Of a stretch of 64,000 bases of DNA, positions 36,206 through 44,520 are shown one piece after another. Numbering within the stretch: position 1 is the first letter of the stretch; every line of letters begins with the position of its first letter. The notes beneath the pieces were generated by a model. It was not told the DNA's origin. It saw only the letters and a list, made by a program, of their open reading frames with translations, and made no database searches. Source of the stretch: Zhaonella formicivorans (GTDB taxonomy: Bacteria > Bacillota > DUOV01 > Zhaonellaceae). The position numbers and the translations under genes were made by a program. The stretch lies in the NCBI RefSeq assembly GCF_004353525.1, contig NZ_CP085524.1, positions 816,001-880,000 on the forward strand, in the 5' to 3' direction.

Positions 36206-36286
36206 ATGATTAAAATAGTTACTGACAGCACGGCTTATTTACAACTCCAGGTCCTTAAAGAGCTGGAGATTGCTGTGAATTATTAG
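36206..36286 (+). pseudogene. DegV family protein, N-terminal remnant
   Basis: ATG at 36206 opens a 26-codon frame reading MIKIVTDSTAYLQLQVLKEL and then EIAVNY and a stop. This matches the fatty-acid-binding DegV family N-terminus (normally MIKIVTDSTADLP and onwards) but the remaining ~250 residues are absent; the sequence after the stop does not continue it in any frame I can see. It is therefore a deletion remnant lying 200 bases from the ISLre2 element. Confidence 0.7.
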
Positions 36287-36368
36287 AACCTTAATTCAAT
36301 AAAAGGAATTGTTTGGATTAAAGCGCAGTAGAATTAACTGAGGATGCTTTTTTGGGGGGACATGGTTT

Positions 36369-37328
36369 ATGTTAAAAAAAGGACTATGGCTGGCGCTTTT
36401 TGTTATTGCGTTAGTTCTTCTTGGCAACTGTCAGGAGAAAAAAACAACCCTAGGAGTTATACAAATTGTGTCACATCCTTCCTTAGATGCTGCCAGGCAA
36501 GGTTTTATGGACTATTTAGAAGAGAGTGGTTTTGAACCGGACAAAAATATTTTGATCAGCTATGAAAATGCCCAGGGAGATGAAGAACAAGCGAGATATA
36601 TTGTAGATAAATTTACTAAGGAGAAAACGGACTTAATCCTTGCTATTTCTACGCCAAGCGCCAGAGCTGCCATTTCACAGAACCGTATCCCAGTTCTGTT
36701 TACAGCTGTAACCGATCCTGTAGGTGCCGGGCTGGAAGAAAAGTTAAATAATTCAGCAAGGCTAATTGCCGGCGTCACAGATCTTACCACTGGTTGCGCG
36801 CAGCTTCAATTGCTGCGGGAACTGCTTCCGGAAACCAAGACAATAGGAATTATTTACAACAAAGCGGAAAGATATGCTGCGTTGCAGGTTGAAAGGTTAC
36901 GGGAAAGTGTGGCAGACTATAACATGACCATAATTACCAAAGAAGTTGAAAACGACATGGAAGCAGTGCATGCAGCCAAAAATCTTTTGGGTGAGATTGA
37001 TGTGCTTTATCTTCCTACCGACAAGACTGTAAATTCCGGGTTGGATGAAATATTGCTGTGGGCAAAACTGGCCAAAAAACCGGTTTTTACGGGAGAGGCT
37101 GCTGGTGTGCAACAAGGAGCACTGGCTGCAGTGGAAGTTAATTATTATAAATTGGGCCGACAAACAGGGGAAATGGCTGTGAAATTATTAAAAAAAGAAA
37201 AGCAGATTGCCCAATTGGGCGTCGAAAGCAGCAGGGATAATGATATTTTTATAAACTGGCAAACTGCAAACGAATTAGGAATAAAAGTACCGCCTTCCCT
37301 GACAGCTAAGGCGAAAATTCTGCCGTAG
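36369..37328 (+). CDS. ABC transporter substrate-binding lipoprotein (PF04392-type), orphan
   Basis: The 319-residue protein resembles the TrpX/YckB-like ABC substrate-binding family (GVIQIVSHPSLDAARQGF, LILAISTPSARAAI, PVLFTAVTDPVGAGL, NYYKLGRQTGEMAVKLL). The N-terminus is a hydrophobic signal ending LVLLGNC, so a lipoprotein is likely, although Asn just before the cysteine is unusual. The permease and ATPase genes that normally follow are absent: the next gene is cooC. The ligand is unknown; family members bind tryptophan, nucleosides or other small molecules. The gene may be a remnant of a larger operon or act with a distant transporter. Confidence 0.8.
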   Translation: MLKKGLWLALFVIALVLLGNCQEKKTTLGVIQIVSHPSLDAARQGFMDYLEESGFEPDKNILISYENAQGDEEQARYIVDKFTKEKTDLILAISTPSARAAISQNRIPVLFTAVTDPVGAGLEEKLNNSARLIAGVTDLTTGCAQLQLLRELLPETKTIGIIYNKAERYAALQVERLRESVADYNMTIITKEVENDMEAVHAAKNLLGEIDVLYLPTDKTVNSGLDEILLWAKLAKKPVFTGEAAGVQQGALAAVEVNYYKLGRQTGEMAVKLLKKEKQIAQLGVESSRDNDIFINWQTANELGIKVPPSLTAKAKILP

Positions 37329-37579
37329 CAGCCCAGATGGATTGGGAAATGCATAAAGATGTACTGAAAAAAGCTACGAAAAGGAAGATCTGATTTTTTT
37401 TAGAAAAATATGTGATAATATTCACATTCACAAGAGGAATGTTTAAGTTGATGTCGTATTATTAATTACAGTAATTTCTTTAATTTCTATTTCCTATAAA
37501 GAATAAAAAGGAATTTTTAATCCAATATCGAAAATTCAATTATTTACAATTATTCGAATAACTCAAATGGGGTGATCTT

Positions 37580-38353
37580 ATGAAAATTGCTGTAGCAGGA
37601 AAAGGTGGGGTTGGTAAAACAACCGTTTCCGCAGAATTAGCCAAATATTTTGCTCAAGAAGGTTTTACTGTTTTTGCTGTTGATGCTGACCCTGATTTGA
37701 GTTTAGGATACTTTTTAGGTTTTCCCGAGGAATTGATACTTAAGCTTAGACCGTTGGTGGAAATGCGGGAAGATATCTTGGCACAAAGCGGTGGGAAGGG
37801 GGCTTTTTACACTTTAAACCCCGATGTAGATGAATTGCTTGCAAAATATGTCTTACAAAAAGAAAATATCAAGTTTTTGAAAATGGGCGGGTTAAAACGC
37901 GGAGGGACGGAATGTTACTGCCGAGAAAATGCCGTTTTGCGTGCTGTTATTTCCAACCTTTTGCTGGAGAAGAAAGAAATTGTAATCCTTGACATGGGGG
38001 CGGGTATAGAGCATTTAACCAGAGGCACTTCTGAAGGTGTTGATCTGATGTTAATTGTGACAGAACCTACCAAGACAAGTGTACAATCAGCCAAGGTTAT
38101 TGCTAAATTGGCGGAAGAGCTGGGGATTAAGAATATACAATTCATAGGGAATAAAGTCCATTGCTCTGCAGATTATGAGTTTCTGAAGCAAAACTTTGCT
38201 TCAAATCTGGCTTTAGTTATTGACTATGAAGAAGAAGTGTTGAAAGAGTCCAGGGGGGAAGTAGTACAAAACAAAAAGTTAACACAGGCGATAGTGGGGT
38301 TAGGAGAATTGCTATTAAGGAGGGTAGCAGAAAAGCAAGTAATCCAAATCTAA
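37580..38353 (+). CDS. cooC: CooC-type nickel-insertion ATPase for CO dehydrogenase
   Basis: The 257-residue MinD/NifH-like ATPase has the deviant Walker A motif GKGGVGKTT at residues 7-15, DADPDLSLG after it, and a CxC motif (TECYCREN), the metal-binding pair of CooC. CooC loads nickel into the C-cluster of CO dehydrogenase. ATG follows GGGGTGATC. It lies 1.9 kb upstream of acsA with an IS110-type transposase gene between them, and it resembles the second copy at 47729 only partly. Confidence 0.88.
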   Translation: MKIAVAGKGGVGKTTVSAELAKYFAQEGFTVFAVDADPDLSLGYFLGFPEELILKLRPLVEMREDILAQSGGKGAFYTLNPDVDELLAKYVLQKENIKFLKMGGLKRGGTECYCRENAVLRAVISNLLLEKKEIVILDMGAGIEHLTRGTSEGVDLMLIVTEPTKTSVQSAKVIAKLAEELGIKNIQFIGNKVHCSADYEFLKQNFASNLALVIDYEEEVLKESRGEVVQNKKLTQAIVGLGELLLRRVAEKQVIQI

Positions 38354-38402
38354 AAGACAAGGAGCATTCCTGTAATGAATTAAAATGAGCTTTGAAAAAA
38401 GA

Positions 38403-38475
38403 AGTACCTCCTGTTAACATACGAGGTGTCGAGGTGTCGATTAACTAGCGACCCTTAAATAACAGAGGAGGTACT
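38403..38475 (+). promoter_or_regulatory. Hairpin that can mask the IS110 transposase ribosome binding site
   Basis: AGTACCTCCTGTTA (38403-38416) is complementary to TAACAGAGGAGGTACT (38460-38475) apart from a two-base bulge. The right arm contains the GAGGAGG ribosome binding site of the transposase ATG at 38480. The loop holds a tandem GAGGTGTC (38423-38438). Such stems are known to limit translation of IS transposases from outside transcripts; here that is inference. Confidence 0.65.
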
Positions 38476-38479
38476 CAAT

Positions 38480-39761
38480 ATGAAGTATAACCAGAACTCA
38501 AGAATTTTGCAAATAACAGAAAAGACTTTAATCATTGGTGTAGATGTAGCTAGCGAGACAAATTACGCCAGAGCTTTCGATTACAGAGGCGTAGAACTAG
38601 CTAAGCTACTAAAATTCAATAATGACAACAACGGCTTCAAGACATTTTCTGAGTGGGTAAAAAGTGTGGCAAAACAACAGCAGAAGCAGCAGGTAATGGT
38701 TGGGATGGAGCCTACGGGACACTATTGGTTTACCTTTGCCCAGCATCTTAAGGATCACCAGCTGAAAATAGTACTAGTGAATCCGTTTCACGTAAAGCGA
38801 AGCAAAGAATTGATGATAATAATCCGACCAAAAATGACCGAAAGGACCCAAAACCATTGCCATGCTGGTAAAAGACGGTCGATACATGGAACCGTACATT
38901 CCCGAAGGAATTTACAGCGATTTACGAAATGCAATGGAAACCCGCTTAAGATTAGTGAAGCAGCTTAACAGCATCCGAAACAGAGTTAAACGCTGGATAA
39001 GCATATATTTCCCGGAGTTCAACAGAGTCTTTGGGGATTGGGAAGGCAAAGCAGCAATAGTAACGCTAAAAGAGTTTCCAACACCGGATAAAGTACTTGA
39101 AAAAGGCGTCGAAGGCATAGTTGCCAGCTGGAGAAAAGAAATCAGCAGAGCTGTTGGAGTTAGACGAGCCAGCCAACTAGTTGAGGCAGCAAAGATATCA
39201 GTAGGAGTACGAGAAGGATTAAGAGCAGCTCAAAATGAACTTGCCACACTACTAGAAGAATATGAAATGCTGCAGAGGCAATATGAAAGGACAATGGCTC
39301 TAATAGAAGAATTAGCCATGCAGATTCCCGGTATTGAAGAAATGCTAAAAATCAAGGGAGTAGGCCTCATAGCAGCAGCAGGGTTTATAGCTGAAGTAGG
39401 GGATATTACAAGGTTTGAACATCCAAAGCAGGTACAGAAGCTGGCGGGACTAAGCCTGAAAGAAAATAGCTCAGGAAAGCATAAGGGCCAAACAACTATT
39501 AGCAAACGAGGGCGAAAAAGGCTAAGATCGTTGTTATTTCAAGGGATTATGCCCATAGTGGCTAAGAACAACGAATTTAAAGAACTACACCAGTACTACA
39601 CAACAAGGCCACAGAACCCGCTCAAAAAGAAACAGTCGCTAGTACTCTTATGCTGTAAGCTCATAAGGATATTTTACACCTTACTGAGAAAAGGCGTAGC
39701 TTATGACCCACAAAAAATGATGAGTGATATAAGAAGGCAAGAATTACAGGAAGCCGCCTAA
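38480..39761 (+). pseudogene. IS110-family transposase (DEDD + Tnp), two small frameshifts
   Basis: The first frame (from 38480) gives the N-terminal DEDD domain with IIGVDVASETNYARAF and GMEPTGHYWF; the second (from about 38853 to 39761) gives the C-terminal part with MLVKDGRYMEPYIPEGIYS and the Tnp signature LKIKGVGLIAAAGFIAEVGD and LSLKENSSGKHKGQT, which holds the catalytic serine. They do not join directly: inserting one G near 38812 and one A near 38852 recovers the expected ELDDNNPTKNDRKDPKTIAM link of about 420 residues. As written, the gene cannot make the full protein. Element ends were not located. Confidence 0.85.
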
Positions 39762-39766
39762 AAAGC

Positions 39767-39887
39767 GCACCGCAACTGACAATGTTACATTTCATCCGTT
39801 TGCCAGTCAAGGGTAAAGACTGCGTCGCCGCTATCGCGGCCCCTTGACAGTCAAACTCCTGCAATGTAACAAGCAATCAAGCGGTGC
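39767..39887 (+). ncRNA. Nested-stem RNA structure after the IS110 transposase (bridge RNA candidate)
   Basis: Three stems are nested around one centre: GCACCGC (39767-39773) with GCGGTGC (39881-39887); TGTTACATT (39783-39791) with AATGTAACA (39863-39871); and GTTTGCCAGTCAAGGG (39798-39813) with CCCTTGACAGTCAAAC (39841-39856), which pair at 13 of 16 positions around a small internal loop. The middle holds a further hairpin GCCGC / GCGGC (about 39827-39839). This 121-base fold starts 5 bases after the transposase stop codon. IS110-family elements encode bridge RNAs in their non-coding ends, so this is a candidate; the guide loops have not been assigned. Confidence 0.5.
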
Positions 39888-40266
39888 TGGAAATGTAAAA
39901 AAACCTTGCTTAATTAAAGATTACGTTCATTGACAAAGCGAGCCGGAATAGTCAGGTTGAAATTTATCCATAAGGGCATTTGACCCAGCAAAGGAGCAAG
40001 GCTGACATCCACCTCATGGGCAGGCAGTACGAAGGAATTTAGGGGCACAGACCCTGTGAGACATGGGAGGTTTGCCACCGGAGAACAAGTGGATTACATG
40101 GCCGAAATACGTTTAAAAGACGCATATTCTGTCGGTATACACTTGTTAATCCAGATATATACAAAAATAGGCATATTGTCCAAGAGGATTGACTTTGTAC
40201 AAATGAAAATCTAAGATTAAGCGAGATTTTCAAAGAAAATTAAAGATTATAGAGGGAGGTTAATTT
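39888..40266. other. Long leader before acsA with a promoter near its end
   Basis: No protein family or known riboswitch was recognised here. A 54-codon minus-strand frame (39914-40078) with a GTG start is open but has no ribosome binding site. A small hairpin CACAG-ACC-CTGTG lies at 40046-40058. The left part may belong to the IS110-type element. At the right, TTGACT (40189-40194) and TAAGAT (40212-40217) with 17-base spacing form a possible promoter for the acs operon, followed by an AGAGGGAGG ribosome binding site. Confidence 0.5.
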
Positions 40267-42285
40267 ATGCCAAGATTTAGGGATTTAACTCATACTTCTA
40301 AACCCTCTGATGCTCCCAGAGTAGTTGAGGGTAAGATTAGAGAACGTACTGTGGACCCTGCAGCGCTAGCCATGCTTGAAGAGGCAAAAAAGAAAGATGT
40401 GGTTACCACATATGACCGTTTTTTAGCTCAACAACCACAGTGTAAAATTGGTTACCAGGGCATATGCTGTCGAATCTGCCTGCAAGGGCCTTGCCGGGTT
40501 AAGCCTGGCTATGGGCCGGGAAGTAAAGGAATTTGCGGCGCTTCCGCTTATACCATAGTGGCTAGGAATTTGGTCCGACTAATAGCCGGAGGGGCTGCAG
40601 CTCATTCCGATCACGGCAAGCACATTGCCAAGGCATTATTCGCTGTAGCTGAGGGAAAAGCCCCCGATTACAGTATTGTAGACAAAGAGAAGTTGTATAA
40701 GGTTGCCGAAAGAATTGGTATTGATACTAAAGATAAATCAGATTTAGAAATAGCTAAAGAACTGGCCATAGCTGCCCTTGAAGATTACAGTCGTTTAGAT
40801 GATGAAGTACCTGCTACTTGGGTAAAAACAACAGTTACAGAGGGACGTAACGAAAAATTTATAAGTCATAACATTATGCCTTATAGTATCAATGGTAATA
40901 TCGTGGAGTTAATCAGCGGTACACATATGGGTATGGATGCCGATCCTGTAAACTTAATTTTCCACGGCCTAAAAGTTGCATTATCGGACTATGCCGGTGA
41001 ACACATCGGAACAGATTTTTCTGATATTATTTTTGGGACACCCCAACCGGTAGTCTCTGAAGCTAATTTAGGTGTTTTAGATGAAAACAAAGTTAATATT
41101 GCAGTACACGGCCATAACCCCTTGCTAAGTGAAATCATGGTTAAAGCTGCCCAAGAAATGGAAAAGGAAGCTGTTAAGGCTGGTGCTAAGGGCATTAATC
41201 TTGTCGGTATATGCTGTACCGGTAATGAAGTACTAATGCGCCAAGGGGTACCACTGGTTACCTCATTTGCTTCCCAAGAACTGGCCATTATGACAGGCGC
41301 TTTAGATGCAATGGTTGTTGACCTACAATGTATTATGCCTTCTATAAGGCAAGTGGCAGAATGCTTTCATACAAAAATAGTCACTACCCAGCATCACGTA
41401 AAAATTCCAGGAGCTTACCATTTTGCTTTCCACGAAGACAAAGCTTTGGATATTGCTAAAGAAGTAATTAGATTAGCCATTCATGCCTTCACAGAACGCA
41501 ATCCAAATTCAGTTAACATCCCGCAAATAAAAAATAAGGTTGTTGCAGGGTTTAGTACAGAAGCCTTTCTAAAATTGTTAGCCAGCCTTGAACCAGATCA
41601 ACCCATCAAAGTTGTAACAGAAGCCATTTTATCCGGAGAATTGAAAGGTGTTGCACTCCTATGCGGTTGTAATAATTTAAAAGGTTACCAGGATTATAAT
41701 CACTTAACAATTGCTAAAGAATTGGCTCAAAAAGATGTCCTTTTACTGGCTACCGGTTGTTCTGCACAGGCATTTGCCAAGCATGGACTGTTGGATCCTG
41801 AAGCAGTAGAAAAATATGCCGGGCCAGGTTTAAGAAAGTTCTTATACCGGTTAAACCAAAGCAATGATTTAACCGAAAAATTGCCGCTCATCTTCCATAT
41901 GGGTTCCTGTGTGGACAACAGCAGAGTTGTGGATATCTATACCATGATGGCTAACCAATTAGGCGTGGATATACCGAAAGTGCCGTTTGTTGCTTCAGCT
42001 CCTGAGGCGATGAGTGAAAAGGCTGTGGCAATTGGTTCCTGGAATGTTGCCATGGGAATTCCGACCCATGTTGGCACTATGCCTCCCATTGAAGGCAGTG
42101 AATTGATTTACGGCATTGCAACCCAAATCGCTTCAGATGTATTTGGTGGTTACTTTATCTTTGAAACGGATCCAAAAGTTGCTGCCAAAAAACTGCTTAG
42201 CGCCCTTGAATACCGTACTTGGAAACTCGGTGTACATCGCGAAGCAGCTCTTAAATACGGCACTGATTTGAGCAAGGCTTACTAA
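40267..42285 (+). CDS. acsA: Carbon monoxide dehydrogenase catalytic subunit (CODH/ACS beta)
   Basis: The 672-residue nickel-iron enzyme interconverts CO2 and CO and passes CO to acetyl-CoA synthase. The N-terminal cysteine set for the B and D clusters is visible (CKIGYQGICCRICLQGPCRV, SKGICGASAY), and later cysteines and a histidine for the C-cluster occur in GTHMGMDADPVN, NLVGICCTGNEVLMRQG, LLCGCNNL and HMGSCVDNSR. The N-terminal extension before these cysteines (FRDLTHTSKPSDAPRVVEG) is typical of the CODH bound in the CODH/ACS complex. First gene of the acs cluster, 27 bases before acsB. Confidence 0.97.
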   Translation: MPRFRDLTHTSKPSDAPRVVEGKIRERTVDPAALAMLEEAKKKDVVTTYDRFLAQQPQCKIGYQGICCRICLQGPCRVKPGYGPGSKGICGASAYTIVARNLVRLIAGGAAAHSDHGKHIAKALFAVAEGKAPDYSIVDKEKLYKVAERIGIDTKDKSDLEIAKELAIAALEDYSRLDDEVPATWVKTTVTEGRNEKFISHNIMPYSINGNIVELISGTHMGMDADPVNLIFHGLKVALSDYAGEHIGTDFSDIIFGTPQPVVSEANLGVLDENKVNIAVHGHNPLLSEIMVKAAQEMEKEAVKAGAKGINLVGICCTGNEVLMRQGVPLVTSFASQELAIMTGALDAMVVDLQCIMPSIRQVAECFHTKIVTTQHHVKIPGAYHFAFHEDKALDIAKEVIRLAIHAFTERNPNSVNIPQIKNKVVAGFSTEAFLKLLASLEPDQPIKVVTEAILSGELKGVALLCGCNNLKGYQDYNHLTIAKELAQKDVLLLATGCSAQAFAKHGLLDPEAVEKYAGPGLRKFLYRLNQSNDLTEKLPLIFHMGSCVDNSRVVDIYTMMANQLGVDIPKVPFVASAPEAMSEKAVAIGSWNVAMGIPTHVGTMPPIEGSELIYGIATQIASDVFGGYFIFETDPKVAAKKLLSALEYRTWKLGVHREAALKYGTDLSKAY

Positions 42286-42312
42286 TTTGTTCCAATGGGA
42301 AGGAGGAGAAGC

Positions 42313-44493
42313 ATGAGTGATTTTGATAAGATTTACGAAGGCGCTATAGTAGCGGGTCAAGAGCCGAAAAAACTATTTCAGCAGGTTTATGATGGAGCGG
42401 TGATAGCTACCAGTTATGCTGAAATTCTTTTAAATCAAGCGATACGTCTGTATGGCGAAGATGCCGCTATTGGTTACCCTGATACGGCATACTTCCTGCC
42501 TGTTATTCGCTCCCTCAGCGGGGAAGAAGTTACGAAACTCGGACAGTTAGTGCCAATTTTAAACAGGATGCGTCACCAGGTGAGGTCCGAACTGAATTTT
42601 GAAAATGCCAGGCTTGCTGGTGAAGCTACACTTTATGCAGCTGAAATTATTGAAGCAATAAGGTATTTGCGAAAGGACTCCATGGCTGTTGAACCCTGGA
42701 CAGGTTTTTTGGGGGATCCGGTGTTACGGAAGTATGGCATAAAAATGGTTGACTGGACAATTCCCGGTGTGGCGGTGATCCTGGGAAGGGCTAAAGACAG
42801 CAAAGCCGCGAAAAAGTTAGTGGATGATTTAATGGGCAAGGGTATGATGCTGTTTCTAAGCGACGAAATCATAGAGCAGCTGCTGGAGGAAAATGTAAAG
42901 CTGGGAATTGATTATATTGCATTTCCCGTAGGTAACTTTACACAGGTTGTCCATGCCGCAAATTATGCTTTGCGGGCCGGAATGGCTTTTGGAGGCATAA
43001 CTCCTGGACTGCGGGAAGAGCATAGGGATTACCAGCGCCGCCGTGTTTTGGCTTTTGTATTGCACTTGGGCGAAAGAGATGAAGTTAAAACTGCAGCTGA
43101 AATGGGTTGTATTTTCTTAGGTTTTCCAGTCATCACAGATCAGGAACTGGAACCCGAGGAAACGATTAATGACTGGTACATCTCAGTTCCCGATTACGAT
43201 AAAATTGTGCAAACCGCTTTAGAAGTTAGAGGAATAAAATTAACTAATATTTCTATAGATATTCCAATCAACTTTGGTCCAGCTTTTGAAGGTGAAACCA
43301 TCCGCAAAAACGATATGTATATTGAAATGGGAGGTGGAAAAACACCTTCTTTCGAACTGGTGAGACGTGTTAATGAAGATGAAATCGAGGACGGTAAGAT
43401 TACGGTTATAGGCAGGGAAATGGATGAAATAGCAGAGGGAGAAAAATTGAGTTTCGGATTAATGGTCGATATCTACGGCCGTAAAATGCAGGATGATTTT
43501 GAAGGCGTTCTTGAGCGCAGAATCCACGATTTTATTAACTACGGCGAAGGACTCTGGCATACTGCACAAAGAGATTTAAACTGGCTGCGGGTTAGTAAAG
43601 AGGCAGTAGCCAAAGGATTCAAATTTAAGCATTACGGCGATATTTTAATTGCCAAGATGAAACAGGAGTTTCCAGCTATAGTAGATAGGGTCCAAGTTAC
43701 TATTATTAATGATCCTGCAGTGGTTGAAGAAAAAATTAAAATTGCCAGGGAACGTTATAAAGCAAGAGATGACAGAATGCGCGGCTTAACCGATGATGCT
43801 GTAGATACGTTCTATTCCTGTATTCTTTGTCAATCATTTGCTCCAAACCATGTTTGTATTGTAACTCCCGAAAGGGTAGGCCTCTGTGGTGCCGTATCCT
43901 GGTTGGACGCAAAAGCATCCTATGAAATCAATAATGCCGGTCCTAACCAGCCTATTGTCAAAGGTACCGCTTTAGACGATGTTAAAGGCATGTGGAAGAG
44001 CGTCAATGAATACCTGTACACTGCATCTAACCGTACTCTGGAAGAAGTTTACCTGTATACGCTGATGGATAAGCCTATGACTTCTTGTGGCTGCTTTGAA
44101 GCAATCATGGCTATTGTTCCGGAAGTGAACGGCATAATGATTACTACCAGAGAACACGGCGGCATGACTCCTTGTGGGATGACTTTCTCCACTCTGGCCG
44201 GTATGGTAGGCGGAGGAACTCAAACTCCCGGATTTATGGGTATAGGACGCAGTTACATTGTGAGCAAGAAGTTTATCACTGCCGACGGAGGGTTGTCCAG
44301 GATAATTTGGATGCCCAAAGAGCTAAAGGAATTCTTAGGGCAGGATTTGGTGCAGCGGGCCCTTGAAGAAGGCCTGGGAGAAGATTTTGTGGACAAAATT
44401 GCCGATGAAACTGTTGGTACCACAGTAGAAGAGATTTTGCCATTTCTTGAGGAAAAGGGACATCCGGCTTTAACGATGGAACCGCTTTTATAA
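42313..44493 (+). CDS. acsB: Acetyl-CoA synthase (CODH/ACS alpha)
   Basis: The 726-residue enzyme joins CO, a methyl group from the corrinoid protein and CoA into acetyl-CoA. The A-cluster ligands are visible as SCILCQSFAPNHVC, GLCGAVSWLDAKASYE and SCGCFEAI near residues 500-600. The N-terminal domain that binds CODH (FDKIYEGAIVAGQEPKKLFQ) is complete, so this is the full bacterial type. ATG 42313 is used because GGAAGGAGG is directly upstream; an ATG at 42295 precedes that site. Confidence 0.97.
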   Translation: MSDFDKIYEGAIVAGQEPKKLFQQVYDGAVIATSYAEILLNQAIRLYGEDAAIGYPDTAYFLPVIRSLSGEEVTKLGQLVPILNRMRHQVRSELNFENARLAGEATLYAAEIIEAIRYLRKDSMAVEPWTGFLGDPVLRKYGIKMVDWTIPGVAVILGRAKDSKAAKKLVDDLMGKGMMLFLSDEIIEQLLEENVKLGIDYIAFPVGNFTQVVHAANYALRAGMAFGGITPGLREEHRDYQRRRVLAFVLHLGERDEVKTAAEMGCIFLGFPVITDQELEPEETINDWYISVPDYDKIVQTALEVRGIKLTNISIDIPINFGPAFEGETIRKNDMYIEMGGGKTPSFELVRRVNEDEIEDGKITVIGREMDEIAEGEKLSFGLMVDIYGRKMQDDFEGVLERRIHDFINYGEGLWHTAQRDLNWLRVSKEAVAKGFKFKHYGDILIAKMKQEFPAIVDRVQVTIINDPAVVEEKIKIARERYKARDDRMRGLTDDAVDTFYSCILCQSFAPNHVCIVTPERVGLCGAVSWLDAKASYEINNAGPNQPIVKGTALDDVKGMWKSVNEYLYTASNRTLEEVYLYTLMDKPMTSCGCFEAIMAIVPEVNGIMITTREHGGMTPCGMTFSTLAGMVGGGTQTPGFMGIGRSYIVSKKFITADGGLSRIIWMPKELKEFLGQDLVQRALEEGLGEDFVDKIADETVGTTVEEILPFLEEKGHPALTMEPLL

Positions 44494-44520
44494 ATTAATT
44501 TATGAAGGGAGAGGAAAAGA

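Noticed and set aside
39900-40266. Cobalamin riboswitch in the acsA leader
   Set aside because: A corrinoid pathway makes it plausible, but the B12-box and the conserved core were not found.
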